Shown one piece after another: positions 8,173 through 14,616 of a DNA stretch of 15,546 nucleotides (position 1 is the first letter of the stretch; each line of letters starts with the position of its first letter). Below the pieces are notes generated by a model, which was not told the DNA's origin, ran no database searches, and was given only the letters and a program-made list of their open reading frames with translations. The translations under genes were made by a program, and so were the position numbers. Location: the NCBI GenBank assembly GCA_038216175.1, contig JBBQQG010000023.1, positions 1 to 15,546 of the forward strand. The letters run 5' to 3'. Origin of the DNA: JBBQQG01 sp038216175 (lineage in GTDB: Bacteria; Patescibacteriota; Saccharimonadia; Saccharimonadales; OMJO01).

Positions 8173-9171
8173 ATGAGCGTTCGCGATTTTACAAGGCCAC
8201 CACTTGGAGATTTTCATACCAGCCCTTTTTACGGTAGAGACATTATAAGTGCCGATGATTTTTCTAAGCCTGAAGTTATTCAGATGTCAGATCTAGCAAC
8301 TCAGATTGAAATGATAGAACGAAACGGAGGCCAATCAAATATCCTAAATGGTAAAATTGCGTGTGTAATATTTTATGAGCCATCGACTAGGACTTCAGGA
8401 TCATTTGAGTCGGCCATGTTACGCCTAGGTGGGAGTTATATACCCTATATTGATCCTGAAATATTTTCGTCAGCAGCAAAAGGCGAAACCTTAGAGGATA
8501 CAATGCGAATCCTTGATGGACAAGGCGACGTAACAATTGTTAGACACAAAGAAATAGGATCAGCCGCAATAGCTGCATCATCCGCCAGGAACCCTGTAAT
8601 TAACGCCGGCGACGGACCAGGCGAGCATCCTACGCAGGCTTTACTTGATTTACATACCATTCGAAGAGAACAAGGTGAGATCGATGGCTTAAATGTAACG
8701 CTAATGGGAGATCTTCGATTCGGTCGTACCATACATTCGCTTTCTAAAATGCTTGCACGTTTTACAGATATAACACTTAATTTTGTTTCTCCAGAAGGAC
8801 TTGAAATGCCCGATGGTATACGAGATGATTTACGTACCAAGGGACTTATTGATCAGAATGCTACACGCGATTTATACGATGTATTACCCGAAACGGACGT
8901 ACTATATGTAACTAGAACCCAAAGCGAGCGGTTTAAAGATAATAAAGCGCTGGCCGCAAAAATAGAGGCATCGAAACCAGACTATACTGTGACACCAGAG
9001 ACAATGAATAGAGCCAAAGATTCGATGACTTTAATGCATCCATTGCCTCGAGTTGGCGAAATTTCACCTGATGTCGATTCCGATCCAAGGGCAAAATATT
9101 TTGATCAAGCCGAATATGGTGTAGAGGTTAGAGAAGCATTGCTGGCATTAATTTTAGGACGTGCAGCTTAG
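8173..9171 (+). CDS. pyrB: Aspartate carbamoyltransferase catalytic chain
   Basis: The enzyme condenses carbamoyl phosphate with L-aspartate to give N-carbamoyl-aspartate, the committed step of de novo pyrimidine synthesis in the cytosol. At 332 residues it has normal length. The carbamoyl phosphate loop FYEPSTRTSGSFE (residues 67-79), the mobile-loop Lys103 in AAKGETLEDT, GEHPTQALLDLHTI (150-163), the aspartate-domain LMGDLRFGRT, VTRTQSERF (246-254) and MHPLPRVGEI (288-297) are all present, so the enzyme should be active. STRTS rather than STRTR is a known variant of the loop. No pyrI, carbamoyl phosphate synthase or dihydroorotase gene lies nearby, so the rest of the pathway is elsewhere or absent. 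It converges with the sortase gene, leaving 22 nt between stops. Confidence 0.96.
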   Translation: MSVRDFTRPPLGDFHTSPFYGRDIISADDFSKPEVIQMSDLATQIEMIERNGGQSNILNGKIACVIFYEPSTRTSGSFESAMLRLGGSYIPYIDPEIFSSAAKGETLEDTMRILDGQGDVTIVRHKEIGSAAIAASSARNPVINAGDGPGEHPTQALLDLHTIRREQGEIDGLNVTLMGDLRFGRTIHSLSKMLARFTDITLNFVSPEGLEMPDGIRDDLRTKGLIDQNATRDLYDVLPETDVLYVTRTQSERFKDNKALAAKIEASKPDYTVTPETMNRAKDSMTLMHPLPRVGEISPDVDSDPRAKYFDQAEYGVEVREALLALILGRAA

Positions 9172-9193
9172 AATTAAAGTTAAGTTCAGTTGA

Positions 9194-9805
9194 TTATATT
9201 TTTAAAGTTGCAAACACAACGGTATTTTCATCGTAGCTTGCTGTGTTTCTACTAAAAGTACCGCCGCATGTAATTAATCTTAATCCTGCATTTGGAATGT
9301 TGCCGTAAACTTTTTGTGTAGGAAAACTTTTTTGATTGAATTGCTGTAAAGCCGAAACTTGAAAAATAGCTGTTTTTCCATCTGTTCTATTTACGTATAT
9401 TAAATCACCTGGTTGTATATATCTTAACCTCCAAAAAACCGATATGTTTTGATAACTATCTACGTGACCGACGATTATCGCTGGCCCTAGTTCTCCTGGA
9501 GTAGGGCTGTTTTGATACCAACCTGCTAGCCAACTTAAGATTGGAGGTGGATCTATCGAACCATCGGTTGCCTGCCCGACCGAAATTATATCTGCTTTTA
9601 TATTTACACTTGGTATATAAATTGAAACTGGCAATGATTTTTTTAGATTTGGATAAACAATTTGCGAATTATTTTTAACTACCAATTGGCTTGAAATAAA
9701 TGGTTTAACTGGATTTAATGCCTGTGTTTTTAACGATTGAAATGAAAAGAATATAGTTCCGATAATACCGAAAATAATCAATAAGTTTACCCGAGAATCT
9801 AGCAA
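9194..9805 (-). CDS. Class F-type sortase (cysteine transpeptidase), minimal frame
   Basis: Sortases cut a sorting signal in exported proteins and join them to the envelope on the outer face of the membrane. A membrane anchor at residues 7-22 precedes the catalytic beta-barrel. Markers are PVSIYIPSVNIKADI, WYQNSPTPGELGPAIIVGHV with His114, FWRLRYIQPGDLIYV, FPTQKVYG, LRLITCGG with Cys180, and Arg186 in GGTFSRNTASYDENTVVF. The TCGG context and this Arg placement match class F sortases of Actinobacteria and CPR bacteria. The listed start is TTG 9805, the first conventional codon, but the frame stays open 82 codons further upstream; see the separate extension entry. The secreted protein just upstream on the same strand is a candidate substrate. 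Confidence 0.9.
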   Translation of the reverse strand: MLDSRVNLLIIFGIIGTIFFSFQSLKTQALNPVKPFISSQLVVKNNSQIVYPNLKKSLPVSIYIPSVNIKADIISVGQATDGSIDPPPILSWLAGWYQNSPTPGELGPAIIVGHVDSYQNISVFWRLRYIQPGDLIYVNRTDGKTAIFQVSALQQFNQKSFPTQKVYGNIPNAGLRLITCGGTFSRNTASYDENTVVFATLKI

Positions 9806-10027
9806 ATTTCTAAGTACAATTATGTTTTTGTATTTACTGTTTTTTTTGCGATTATTTTTAAGTTTGAAAACTATTTCTTTTATAGATCCGATTTGTATCG
9901 GAATTACTAACTGTTTTATCGATTTTGAATGGTTAGATTTTTTAGTTTTAAAACGGCGAACAGTAACTATCAGCTTATGAGACTGATGTATACGGATATA
10001 TAAATGCTTGGCACGCCAGCTATTAAT
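9806..10027 (-). other. Probable N-terminal extension of the sortase, possibly started at ATT 10027
   Basis: The sortase frame continues upstream of TTG 9805 without a stop to a TAA at 10052-10054. It has no ATG, GTG or TTG on the way, although one CTG occurs. The 74 added residues are very basic (for example VRRFKTKKSNHSKS and LKNNRKKNSKYK) and would form a cytoplasmic tail before the membrane anchor. The only Shine-Dalgarno, AAGGAG at 10034-10039, sits 6 nt before an in-frame ATT at 10027. TTG 9805 itself has no Shine-Dalgarno. Either the gene starts at ATT, giving 277 residues, or TTG 9805 is used and this stretch is a long untranslated leader. Confidence 0.5.
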
Positions 10028-10033
10028 ATTTAG

Positions 10034-10039
10034 CTCCTT
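10034..10039 (-). promoter_or_regulatory. Shine-Dalgarno upstream of the sortase frame
   Basis: AAGGAG on the minus strand. It has no ATG, GTG or TTG within reach in any frame, only an ATT 6 nt downstream in the sortase frame. Confidence 0.5.
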
Positions 10040-10096
10040 AACGTTGAGAAGTTAAAATCGGCTATAAACAATATTATTTTGTAATATTCTATTATG

Positions 10097-10660
10097 TTAC
10101 GCGATATTGCGAAGCTTAATTACAACACCTGCTACTATCATGCTTATAAACGATACTAACCCGGCTATAGTGATGGCAGATAGATGGTTAACTGCTCCAC
10201 CCCCACCGGCATGTACGCCGCCAACAGGTACATTTGATACCTGAGACAAGACAGCAGGAGATTGAGCTGCTGCGGTAGGCGTAGGATTTGTTTGGGCTGG
10301 TACAGATACTGTAGGTGTAACTGTTGCTGCTGCGCAACTAGCTCCTATTGTTACTGACACATTATTGTCGTTCTTAGCGTTCCCACTGACTGCATTTCCG
10401 CCACTAGTGTTGTTGCTAACTACAGCACCACCGGTACCAGCATTTTGGGCGTTATTATTAATAACATAAATATTGTTAAGGCATGTAACCCGGGCAGATT
10501 GCGTCGAATTGTCGACACAGCTGTTATATGATTTTGATCCGGTAGTATAAATACTGCATGAAGTAGATGTTGAAGTAGTTGCAGCTGACACACTAACTAC
10601 TCCTACGCTAAGCATCAATCCTAAAGTAACGGATGATGCGAATGATATTAATTTTTTCAT
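10097..10660 (-). CDS. Secreted, C-terminally membrane-anchored Asn/Thr/Ala-rich protein (possible sortase substrate)
   Basis: The protein has 187 residues. It has a signal peptide (MKKLISFASSVTLGLMLSV, cleavage near VSAA, residue 27), a small domain with cysteines at 35, 48, 60 and 109, an Asn/Gly-rich stretch (SNNTSGGNAVSGNAKNDNN), a Pro/Thr/Ala linker, and a C-terminal hydrophobic segment at about residues 162-181 followed by the short basic tail KLRNIA. This signal, linker, hydrophobic segment and basic tail have the layout of a sortase substrate, yet there is no LPXTG. The conserved-looking VPVGGVHAGGGG (144-155) just before the span may be the sorting or cleavage region; that is inference. 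The sortase gene follows on the same strand after about 70 nt. Function unknown. Confidence 0.75.
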   Translation of the reverse strand: MKKLISFASSVTLGLMLSVGVVSVSAATTSTSTSCSIYTTGSKSYNSCVDNSTQSARVTCLNNIYVINNNAQNAGTGGAVVSNNTSGGNAVSGNAKNDNNVSVTIGASCAAATVTPTVSVPAQTNPTPTAAAQSPAVLSQVSNVPVGGVHAGGGGAVNHLSAITIAGLVSFISMIVAGVVIKLRNIA

Positions 10661-10691
10661 AGTAGTTGTTCCCCTTATTAATGTACTTATA

Positions 10692-10720
10692 TTAATACTA
10701 CAAATACATAACTATGACAA
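10692..10720 (-). promoter_or_regulatory. Promoter of the secreted protein (and probably the sortase)
   Basis: Minus strand: TTGTCA at 10715-10720, a 17-nt spacer and TATTAA at 10692-10697. It leaves a short leader with a purine-rich AAGGGG about 11 nt before the ATG at 10660. Confidence 0.55.
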
Positions 10721-10888
10721 TAGGTAAATAACATTATATACATTAGCAGTTTGGTTATTCGTTATCGAATAAATTGATCAATGCATTATGCTGATAAAAA
10801 TATACTATTATACCCCTGATTTTCATAAATACTGTGTAATTCCTAACAGACAAATAGTTTTGATGGAATCATAATTATTATGTTTATT

Positions 10889-10894
10889 GGAGGA
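10889..10894 (+). promoter_or_regulatory. Shine-Dalgarno deciding the start of the 64-residue protein
   Basis: GGAGGA ends 6 nt before the ATG at 10901. The upstream in-frame ATG at 10880 would place this box inside the coding region, so 10901 is preferred. Confidence 0.7.
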
Positions 10895-10900
10895 CATAAT

Positions 10901-11095
10901 ATGGCAAATATTAACGCACTTAAGGGAGATGATTTTTATGATTGGAGTAAAGCAGAGTTAGAGATATCTAGATTTCAACTTGCTCCTTATTTAGGAGAAG
11001 GCGCGTTAAGTAGATCGGTTTTTGATATAGGTATTAAGCCGAACTTTCCTAGTTTGCCGCAACAAATATTAGGTGTTGAACTTCCAGAGAATTAA
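10901..11095 (+). CDS. Small protein of unknown function (64 residues)
   Basis: I do not recognise this protein. It is short, soluble and mildly acidic, starting MANINALKGDDFYDWSKAEL. A helical, charged first half is followed by a Pro-rich end (IKPNFPSLPQQILGVELPEN), and there is no signal peptide or membrane span. A good Shine-Dalgarno supports a real, translated gene. It runs tail to tail into the JAMM-like gene, with a single base between the two stop codons. About 240 nt of non-coding DNA precede it, which hold the divergent promoter of the secreted protein. No function can be assigned. Confidence 0.6.
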   Translation: MANINALKGDDFYDWSKAELEISRFQLAPYLGEGALSRSVFDIGIKPNFPSLPQQILGVELPEN

Positions 11096-11096
11096 T

Positions 11097-11741
11097 TTAT
11101 AAAAATAGCTGTTTAATTTTACTAACAAAATTCTTTTCTAGTTTATTTGTTTTAGAATTATAACTAATCTCTGTGTAGCTATAACCGCTTTCTTTCATAG
11201 AATCCAATAAAACTTCCCTAGCTGGTGTTTCGGAAAAACGTTGGTACATTGCAGGACAGTTTGGTTTTGATCGACGGTATAATAACAGGCTGACCATAGC
11301 TAAGTCATTTTCAACCACTAAAATAGTGCTAACATGCCCCTTACTGCGCTCATCGATCTCTTCGTCAATCTCTAAATCCTGCATCGACGGCATTAATAAA
11401 CTTTTAGGATGTCGGCTTTTATTAGGAGTTGGGTGTGAGTGGAGTGCTAGTACTATATCATTCCTAACTTTTCTATCGTCGTAATAATAAATTAAATCAT
11501 TTATATCTAATGCATTAACTTTGTCTAACATTGCACTAATAGATGATTGTTCGTATGTCACATCATTATCTTCTGATAATTTTACTTCGGATGTGCTCAC
11601 AGTTGAATCAGAGTTTTGATAAACTACAAAACCGGCTTCACTCTCTTCAGAATGCGTATAATCACTCACCTGATGCAGTGCATGATAAAATTCTGGTGTA
11701 GACACCGTCGTTTCTAATTGATCAAACGAAACTTCTGTCAT
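11097..11741 (-). CDS. JAMM/MPN-like metallopeptidase-fold protein
   Basis: This 214-residue protein is cytosolic, with no signal or membrane span. The centre reads IVLALHSHPTP ... LLMPSMQDLE, which contains the JAMM zinc motif parts HxH (His101, His103), Ser119 and Asp122 in HSHP...PSxxD order. A Glu near residue 35 before GFVVY could be the catalytic acid, as in JAMM proteases. The distance from HxH to Ser is 15 residues instead of the usual 7, so an 8-residue insertion sits in the active-site loop. Family members remove ubiquitin-like tags, process sulphur-carrier proteins or occur as RadC-like proteins; the substrate here is unknown. A good promoter places the transcript start at the ATG (leaderless). 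The terminal repeats of a transposon begin just behind that promoter. Confidence 0.65.
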   Translation of the reverse strand: MTEVSFDQLETTVSTPEFYHALHQVSDYTHSEESEAGFVVYQNSDSTVSTSEVKLSEDNDVTYEQSSISAMLDKVNALDINDLIYYYDDRKVRNDIVLALHSHPTPNKSRHPKSLLMPSMQDLEIDEEIDERSKGHVSTILVVENDLAMVSLLLYRRSKPNCPAMYQRFSETPAREVLLDSMKESGYSYTEISYNSKTNKLEKNFVSKIKQLFL

Positions 11742-11747
11742 AAGTAA

Positions 11748-11776
11748 TAAATAACATAAAAAAATCTTATCGTCAA
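11748..11776 (-). promoter_or_regulatory. Leaderless promoter of the JAMM-like gene
   Basis: Minus strand: TTGACG at 11771-11776, a 17-nt spacer, TATTTA at 11748-11753, then 6 nt to the ATG. The -35 box ends 4 bp from the transposon's direct repeat, so the insertion spared the core promoter. Confidence 0.6.
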
Positions 11777-11780
11777 TAGC

Positions 11781-11788
11781 ACTCTGTT
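11781..11788 (+). repeat. Left target-site duplication ACTCTGTT
   Basis: ACTCTGTT directly before the left inverted repeat; the same octamer in the same orientation directly follows the right inverted repeat at 14630-14637. Eight bases is the usual duplication length of IS1595-family elements. Confidence 0.7.
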
Positions 11789-11814
11789 AAAACTAATATA
11801 CTTGACTAATCAAC
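11789..11814 (+). repeat. Left terminal inverted repeat (26 bp)
   Basis: Identical, as reverse complement, to 14604-14629 except at its second base (A here, G there). It contains TTGACT at 11802-11807 reading into the element, but no -10 box follows at this end. Confidence 0.8.
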
Positions 11815-11854
11815 AGATGATTTAATGTTGTTTATAACGTAAAAACTAATAGCT

Positions 11855-12004
11855 CTACTTCTTTTTTATAGCTTTCTTTGGAGCTGAAACAATCTTTTTT
11901 AAGGCTCTATTAAACGTATCCATAGGGCTACTCTTTTGTAGTAGCGATGGCTCGTTCAGTTGAGATTTCTTACGATGCTCTTTGTTCGTGGTGTTTTTTG
12001 GCAT
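11855..12004 (-). CDS. Lys-rich mini-protein (49 residues), transposon passenger
   Basis: I do not recognise this protein. From ATG 12004 it reads MPKNTTNKEHRKKSQLNEP and ends in a very basic tail (ALKKIVSAPKKAIKKK), so nucleic-acid or membrane-surface binding is possible but unproven. It has no signal peptide or membrane span. An in-frame ATG at 12061 would add 19 residues, but ATG 12004 is preferred because TACAAT lies exactly 6 nt upstream. It lies inside the inverted-repeat-bounded element, divergent from the Ser-linker protein gene. Being short and biased in composition, it could be spurious. Confidence 0.45.
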   Translation of the reverse strand: MPKNTTNKEHRKKSQLNEPSLLQKSSPMDTFNRALKKIVSAPKKAIKKK

Positions 12005-12010
12005 AGGCTT

Positions 12011-12052
12011 ATTGTAACGTGTTATATTATTTATCCACAACCAGTTTGACAA
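12011..12052 (-). promoter_or_regulatory. Promoter region of the Lys-rich mini-protein
   Basis: Two overlapping minus-strand options are present: TTGTCA (12047-12052), 17 nt, TAATAT (12024-12029); or TTGTGG (12035-12040), 18 nt, TACAAT (12011-12016), 6 nt before the ATG. The -35 TTGTCA overlaps a TTGACA (12046-12051) on the plus strand facing the divergent gene. Confidence 0.45.
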
Positions 12053-12133
12053 GACATTCAAGAAGGTAGATCATATAGCTAATATTTCTTAGTATAGGAC
12101 AAAAACTAAAATGACTGCTAAAAAGAAACAAAA

Positions 12134-12886
12134 ATGAATCCAAACAACTCAAACCCATACCAACAACCACAAAGTACTTCACCTCAACCTGAAGGGCAAC
12201 CACAACAGCCCCAAGTAGTAATTGGCGGTGGCGCACAACCAATCGCACCAGTTCAGTCTCAACAGCCGTACCCTCCTCAACAACCGATCTCACAGTCGTC
12301 AGGAACAAATGGTTCAAGGAATAAGCTTTTATTCGCCAGCAAGATCATGAGCGTAGTAATACTGGTTATGGCTGGGCTAATAATACTTGTTGCTCATTTA
12401 CTCAGTCACAAAATTGCTAACACGCCCGTAACATCTTATGGTCCCAGTTCGTCGTCAAGTTCAGCTGGAAGTTCTTCATCTAGTTCTGCTAGCACAACCT
12501 CAAAAAGTGCCTGTGATCTATTTGGATTATCCGATGCACAGGCTGTACTAGGCTCAACAACACATCTCATTTCCCCAACTGCTCCCAAGACCCAAGGAAA
12601 TCTTACTACATCCATATGTATTTATGTAGCAGACGGCGATTCAATTACAGTAACAGTCATCGCCGCAACTAACAGTTCTGGCATACAGTCTAGCTGGGCA
12701 AAGGTTGTCTCAAGTGCCTCATCAAACGGGGCAACAAAAGTTGCCAACGTAGGTGATCAGGCTTATTATCTTGCATCTACGAAGTATTTAGACGTACTAA
12801 AAGGAAATATTATCCTCGCCGTTATAATGGATAGTGGCCAACCAAAAGAAGTTCAGGTCGCCAACACAGCAATTAGTCATTTCTAA
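12134..12886 (+). CDS. Single-pass membrane protein with Pro/Gln-rich tail, Ser linker and DUF3558-like outer domain
   Basis: The protein has 250 residues. A Pro/Gln-rich cytoplasmic region (residues 1-60, with QPQQPQVV and PYPPQQPISQ) leads to one transmembrane helix at about 70-90. A Ser-rich linker (105-125) then carries an outer domain that starts ACDLFGLSDAQAVLG and includes ICIYVADGDSITVTV and VANVGDQAYYL. That opening and the rest of the domain recall the DUF3558-type lipoprotein fold of Actinobacteria, where a CDLL...A..LLG motif is common; the match is by memory and weak. Here the anchor is a helix, not a lipobox Cys. It lies inside the putative transposon, tail to tail with the next gene and only 5 nt from its stop. 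Function unknown, possibly sensing or binding at the cell surface. Confidence 0.65.
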   Translation: MNPNNSNPYQQPQSTSPQPEGQPQQPQVVIGGGAQPIAPVQSQQPYPPQQPISQSSGTNGSRNKLLFASKIMSVVILVMAGLIILVAHLLSHKIANTPVTSYGPSSSSSSAGSSSSSSASTTSKSACDLFGLSDAQAVLGSTTHLISPTAPKTQGNLTTSICIYVADGDSITVTVIAATNSSGIQSSWAKVVSSASSNGATKVANVGDQAYYLASTKYLDVLKGNIILAVIMDSGQPKEVQVANTAISHF

Positions 12887-12891
12887 GCTTA

Positions 12892-13407
12892 TTAGACTAG
12901 TTGTAAGGGCTGATCAGCAGAAGGGTCAAGTGCGATACCTTCAATATCAGCTGTTACCCGTACGCTGTATGTGAGATGATTTTGATTGAAGACCGCTCCG
13001 AAAGAGTTCACCTTTCCTATCACACCCGCAATTTTTCCGAGTGCTCCATCCGCTTGTTGGTTTGCGGTAAGATTTAGCGTGATATTTAGAGTGACTGTTT
13101 TGGTTTCGCCGCTGTTAAGCTGAAATGGCTCATTCAAAAGCGATTGAGCCATTACTTGGTCTACTACATAATTATCTTGAGCCATACGGTTTCTCGTATC
13201 ATTTCTCAACATATCAACCGCAGTATCTCGACTATTCGCAAGAATTTCGGCAGTGATACTTTTCACAGTACGTGGTTGATCATTATTAACAAGGTTGACT
13301 GTAACCGGTAGCACTGGGTTACTCATAGAAACACTAGCGGGAGCAATCAAACTAACTGCAACGCCTCCATGTGATAGATTATCTTTGATTTTGCTAAAAA
13401 TTCCCAC
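12892..13407 (-). CDS. Possibly Spo0M/arrestin-like beta-sandwich protein
   Basis: This 171-residue soluble protein starts at GTG 13407. The first residues, MGIFSKIKDNLSHGGVAVSLIAP, followed by PVTVNLVNNDQPRTVKSITAEIL and later FQLNSGETKTVTLNITLNL, suggest the alternating strands of an arrestin-like fold as in the Spo0M family, where the start is also a short helix before a GG(V/A)KV strand. I make this call from pattern alone. A hydrophobic Ala/Gly stretch (GALGKIAGVIGKVNSFGAVF) interrupts the second half. A clear promoter and an AAGGGG box 8 nt before GTG support the start. It is one of the passengers of the putative transposon. Role unknown. Confidence 0.5.
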   Translation of the reverse strand: MGIFSKIKDNLSHGGVAVSLIAPASVSMSNPVLPVTVNLVNNDQPRTVKSITAEILANSRDTAVDMLRNDTRNRMAQDNYVVDQVMAQSLLNEPFQLNSGETKTVTLNITLNLTANQQADGALGKIAGVIGKVNSFGAVFNQNHLTYSVRVTADIEGIALDPSADQPLQLV

Positions 13408-13432
13408 TTATTATACCCCTTATATTACTTAT

Positions 13433-13461
13433 AGTATAAAGGGTGTCTGTATTCTTTACAA
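13433..13461 (-). promoter_or_regulatory. Promoter of the Spo0M-like gene
   Basis: Minus strand: TTGTAA at 13456-13461, a 17-nt spacer and TATACT at 13433-13438, followed by AAGGGG 8 nt before the GTG start. Confidence 0.55.
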
Positions 13462-13532
13462 TAGATACAACTTAGGACTAGCTTAGGTAGTTTCATGGTT
13501 TTGTTTATTTTTATATATATGTGACTAGTGAT

Positions 13533-13654
13533 TACTTTCCTTTGCCAAACCCTCCTACACCGTATACTTGTAAGAGTAGGTACCACAAATTATTCCACAC
13601 TATATTCGGTAAACCATGAGTAATATTGCCCTAGTCCATGAGGCAAAGTAAGTA
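13533..13654. repeat. Nested inverted repeats in the gap before the transposase stop
   Basis: The 262-nt gap 13408-13669 holds no gene. Beyond the promoter above, it contains TACTTTCCTTTGCC (533-546) that pairs imperfectly with GGCAAAGTAAGTA (642-654), and inside it CCTAC (554-558) with GTAGG (576-580); positions are offsets from 13000. It could be a structured RNA or a relic of an element end. Confidence 0.3.
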
Positions 13655-13663
13655 TTTGTGTGT

Positions 13664-13671
13664 ACTCTGTT
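13664..13671 (+). repeat. Third ACTCTGTT copy at the transposase stop
   Basis: The 11 bases TACTCTGTTAG at 13663-13673 are identical to 14629-14639 and share nine bases with 11781-11789. The transposase TAA (13670-13672) lies within this repeat. Confidence 0.6.
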
Positions 13672-14581
13672 AGAGATTACTGGTTATACTAGTTAAAGTC
13701 CTATACATTAGCCGCCTGTTACAGTTCTGGAACCATTGGCTAAATCGTTGGTTGTCATTGAGCATGCGAGTGTTATAGCGATAAGTATGCTCGTCCACAT
13801 ATCGGCTCAAGTGATTGCCGGAGACGTGGGTATATGTACCCTTCATAGATCGCTTCATTAAGTTCCAGAAACCATCAATAGTCGTAGTTGACACTGGCCC
13901 ACGAGCATATTCGCCTTGGCTATGATTCACTGATTTATGTAGGAATGTCCACTTAGCACGGTGGTATATATTGCTCTCGTCGGTGTGTAATATGGCATTA
14001 ACTTTAAGATTATCTTTCAGAAAAGGAATGATATTTGTAGCATCTGCATGTTTAGTCGCAAAAGCTCTGATTTGGCCAGTGTTCTTTTTCTTCTCTACCA
14101 CCCCAACAACAGCCATTTTGTTAGTAAACCTGCCTTTTGATTCAGTAGACTTACCGCCTATGTAGGTCTCATCGGCTTCAGTCGGGTCATCTAGCTTGTC
14201 AAAGCTATTGTGCTTCATAGCAGCTCGGATACGTTGAGCCATATACCACGCGGTCTTTTGGGTAACCCCTAATGATCGAGCTAGCTCATAAGAGCTAACA
14301 CCATTCTTAGCGTTAACGATCATCCATATAGCTGGTAGCCACTTATCTAGACCTATTGCACTGTCTTCAAAGATTGTACCGACTTTAACAGAAAACTGAC
14401 GATTCGCATGAGCTGACTTACATTGCCAACGTTTCTGCGTCTTTAGGTAACTAACATCTACTCTGCCACAAGTAGGGCAATATACGCCTTTTGGCCAGCG
14501 CATAGCCGCAGTATGTTCTATGCAGACATCAGGATTAGAGAAGTACCTAACTGCCTCAAGTAATGTCTCTGGATATCTCAT
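13670..14581 (-). CDS. IS1595-family (ISXO2-like) transposase
   Basis: The 303-residue DDE-type transposase moves the element by cut-and-paste or replicative transfer. An N-terminal zinc ribbon shows CPTC (Cys35, Cys38) and, later, Cys54 with His58 in place of the usual second Cys pair. A helix-turn-helix-like segment follows (SYELARSLGVTQKTAWYMAQRI, in two parts). The catalytic core has EADETYIGG (Asp137) and HTDES (Asp201), then TTIDGFWNLMKRSMKGTYTHVS, where the third acidic residue is Asp236; relatives have Glu (or Asn/His) at this site. RYVDEHTYRYN is the family's conserved end. Length is normal and no frameshift is seen, so the gene looks intact. The start is fixed by a promoter whose -35 box lies in the terminal repeat and whose -10 box is 6 nt from the ATG. 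Confidence 0.92.
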   Translation of the reverse strand: MRYPETLLEAVRYFSNPDVCIEHTAAMRWPKGVYCPTCGRVDVSYLKTQKRWQCKSAHANRQFSVKVGTIFEDSAIGLDKWLPAIWMIVNAKNGVSSYELARSLGVTQKTAWYMAQRIRAAMKHNSFDKLDDPTEADETYIGGKSTESKGRFTNKMAVVGVVEKKKNTGQIRAFATKHADATNIIPFLKDNLKVNAILHTDESNIYHRAKWTFLHKSVNHSQGEYARGPVSTTTIDGFWNLMKRSMKGTYTHVSGNHLSRYVDEHTYRYNTRMLNDNQRFSQWFQNCNRRLMYRTLTSITSNL

Positions 14582-14587
14582 ACTAGC

Positions 14588-14616
14588 AGTGTATCAGGAG
14601 AGAGTTGATTAGTCAA
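14588..14616 (-). promoter_or_regulatory. Transposase promoter built on the terminal repeat
   Basis: Minus strand: TTGACT at 14611-14616, inside the right terminal repeat, 17 nt, then TACACT at 14588-14593, 6 nt before the ATG. Transposase bound to the end could block its own transcription. Confidence 0.6.

Noticed and set aside
10070..10088. Perfect 7-bp stem AATATTA/TAATATT with a 5-nt loop after the secreted protein gene
   Set aside because: The stem is pure A/T with no adequate U-run, and is expected by chance in AT-rich intergenic DNA; not called a terminator.
12111..12137. Eight-codon frame MTAKKKQK whose TGA overlaps the ATG of the Ser-linker protein
   Set aside because: A leader peptide with coupled translation is possible, but there is no Shine-Dalgarno and A-rich DNA gives such frames easily.
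12027..12317. Minus-strand frame of 96 codons overlapping the start of the Ser-linker protein gene
   Set aside because: It is antisense to the Pro/Gln-rich coding start and has no motif or start signal.
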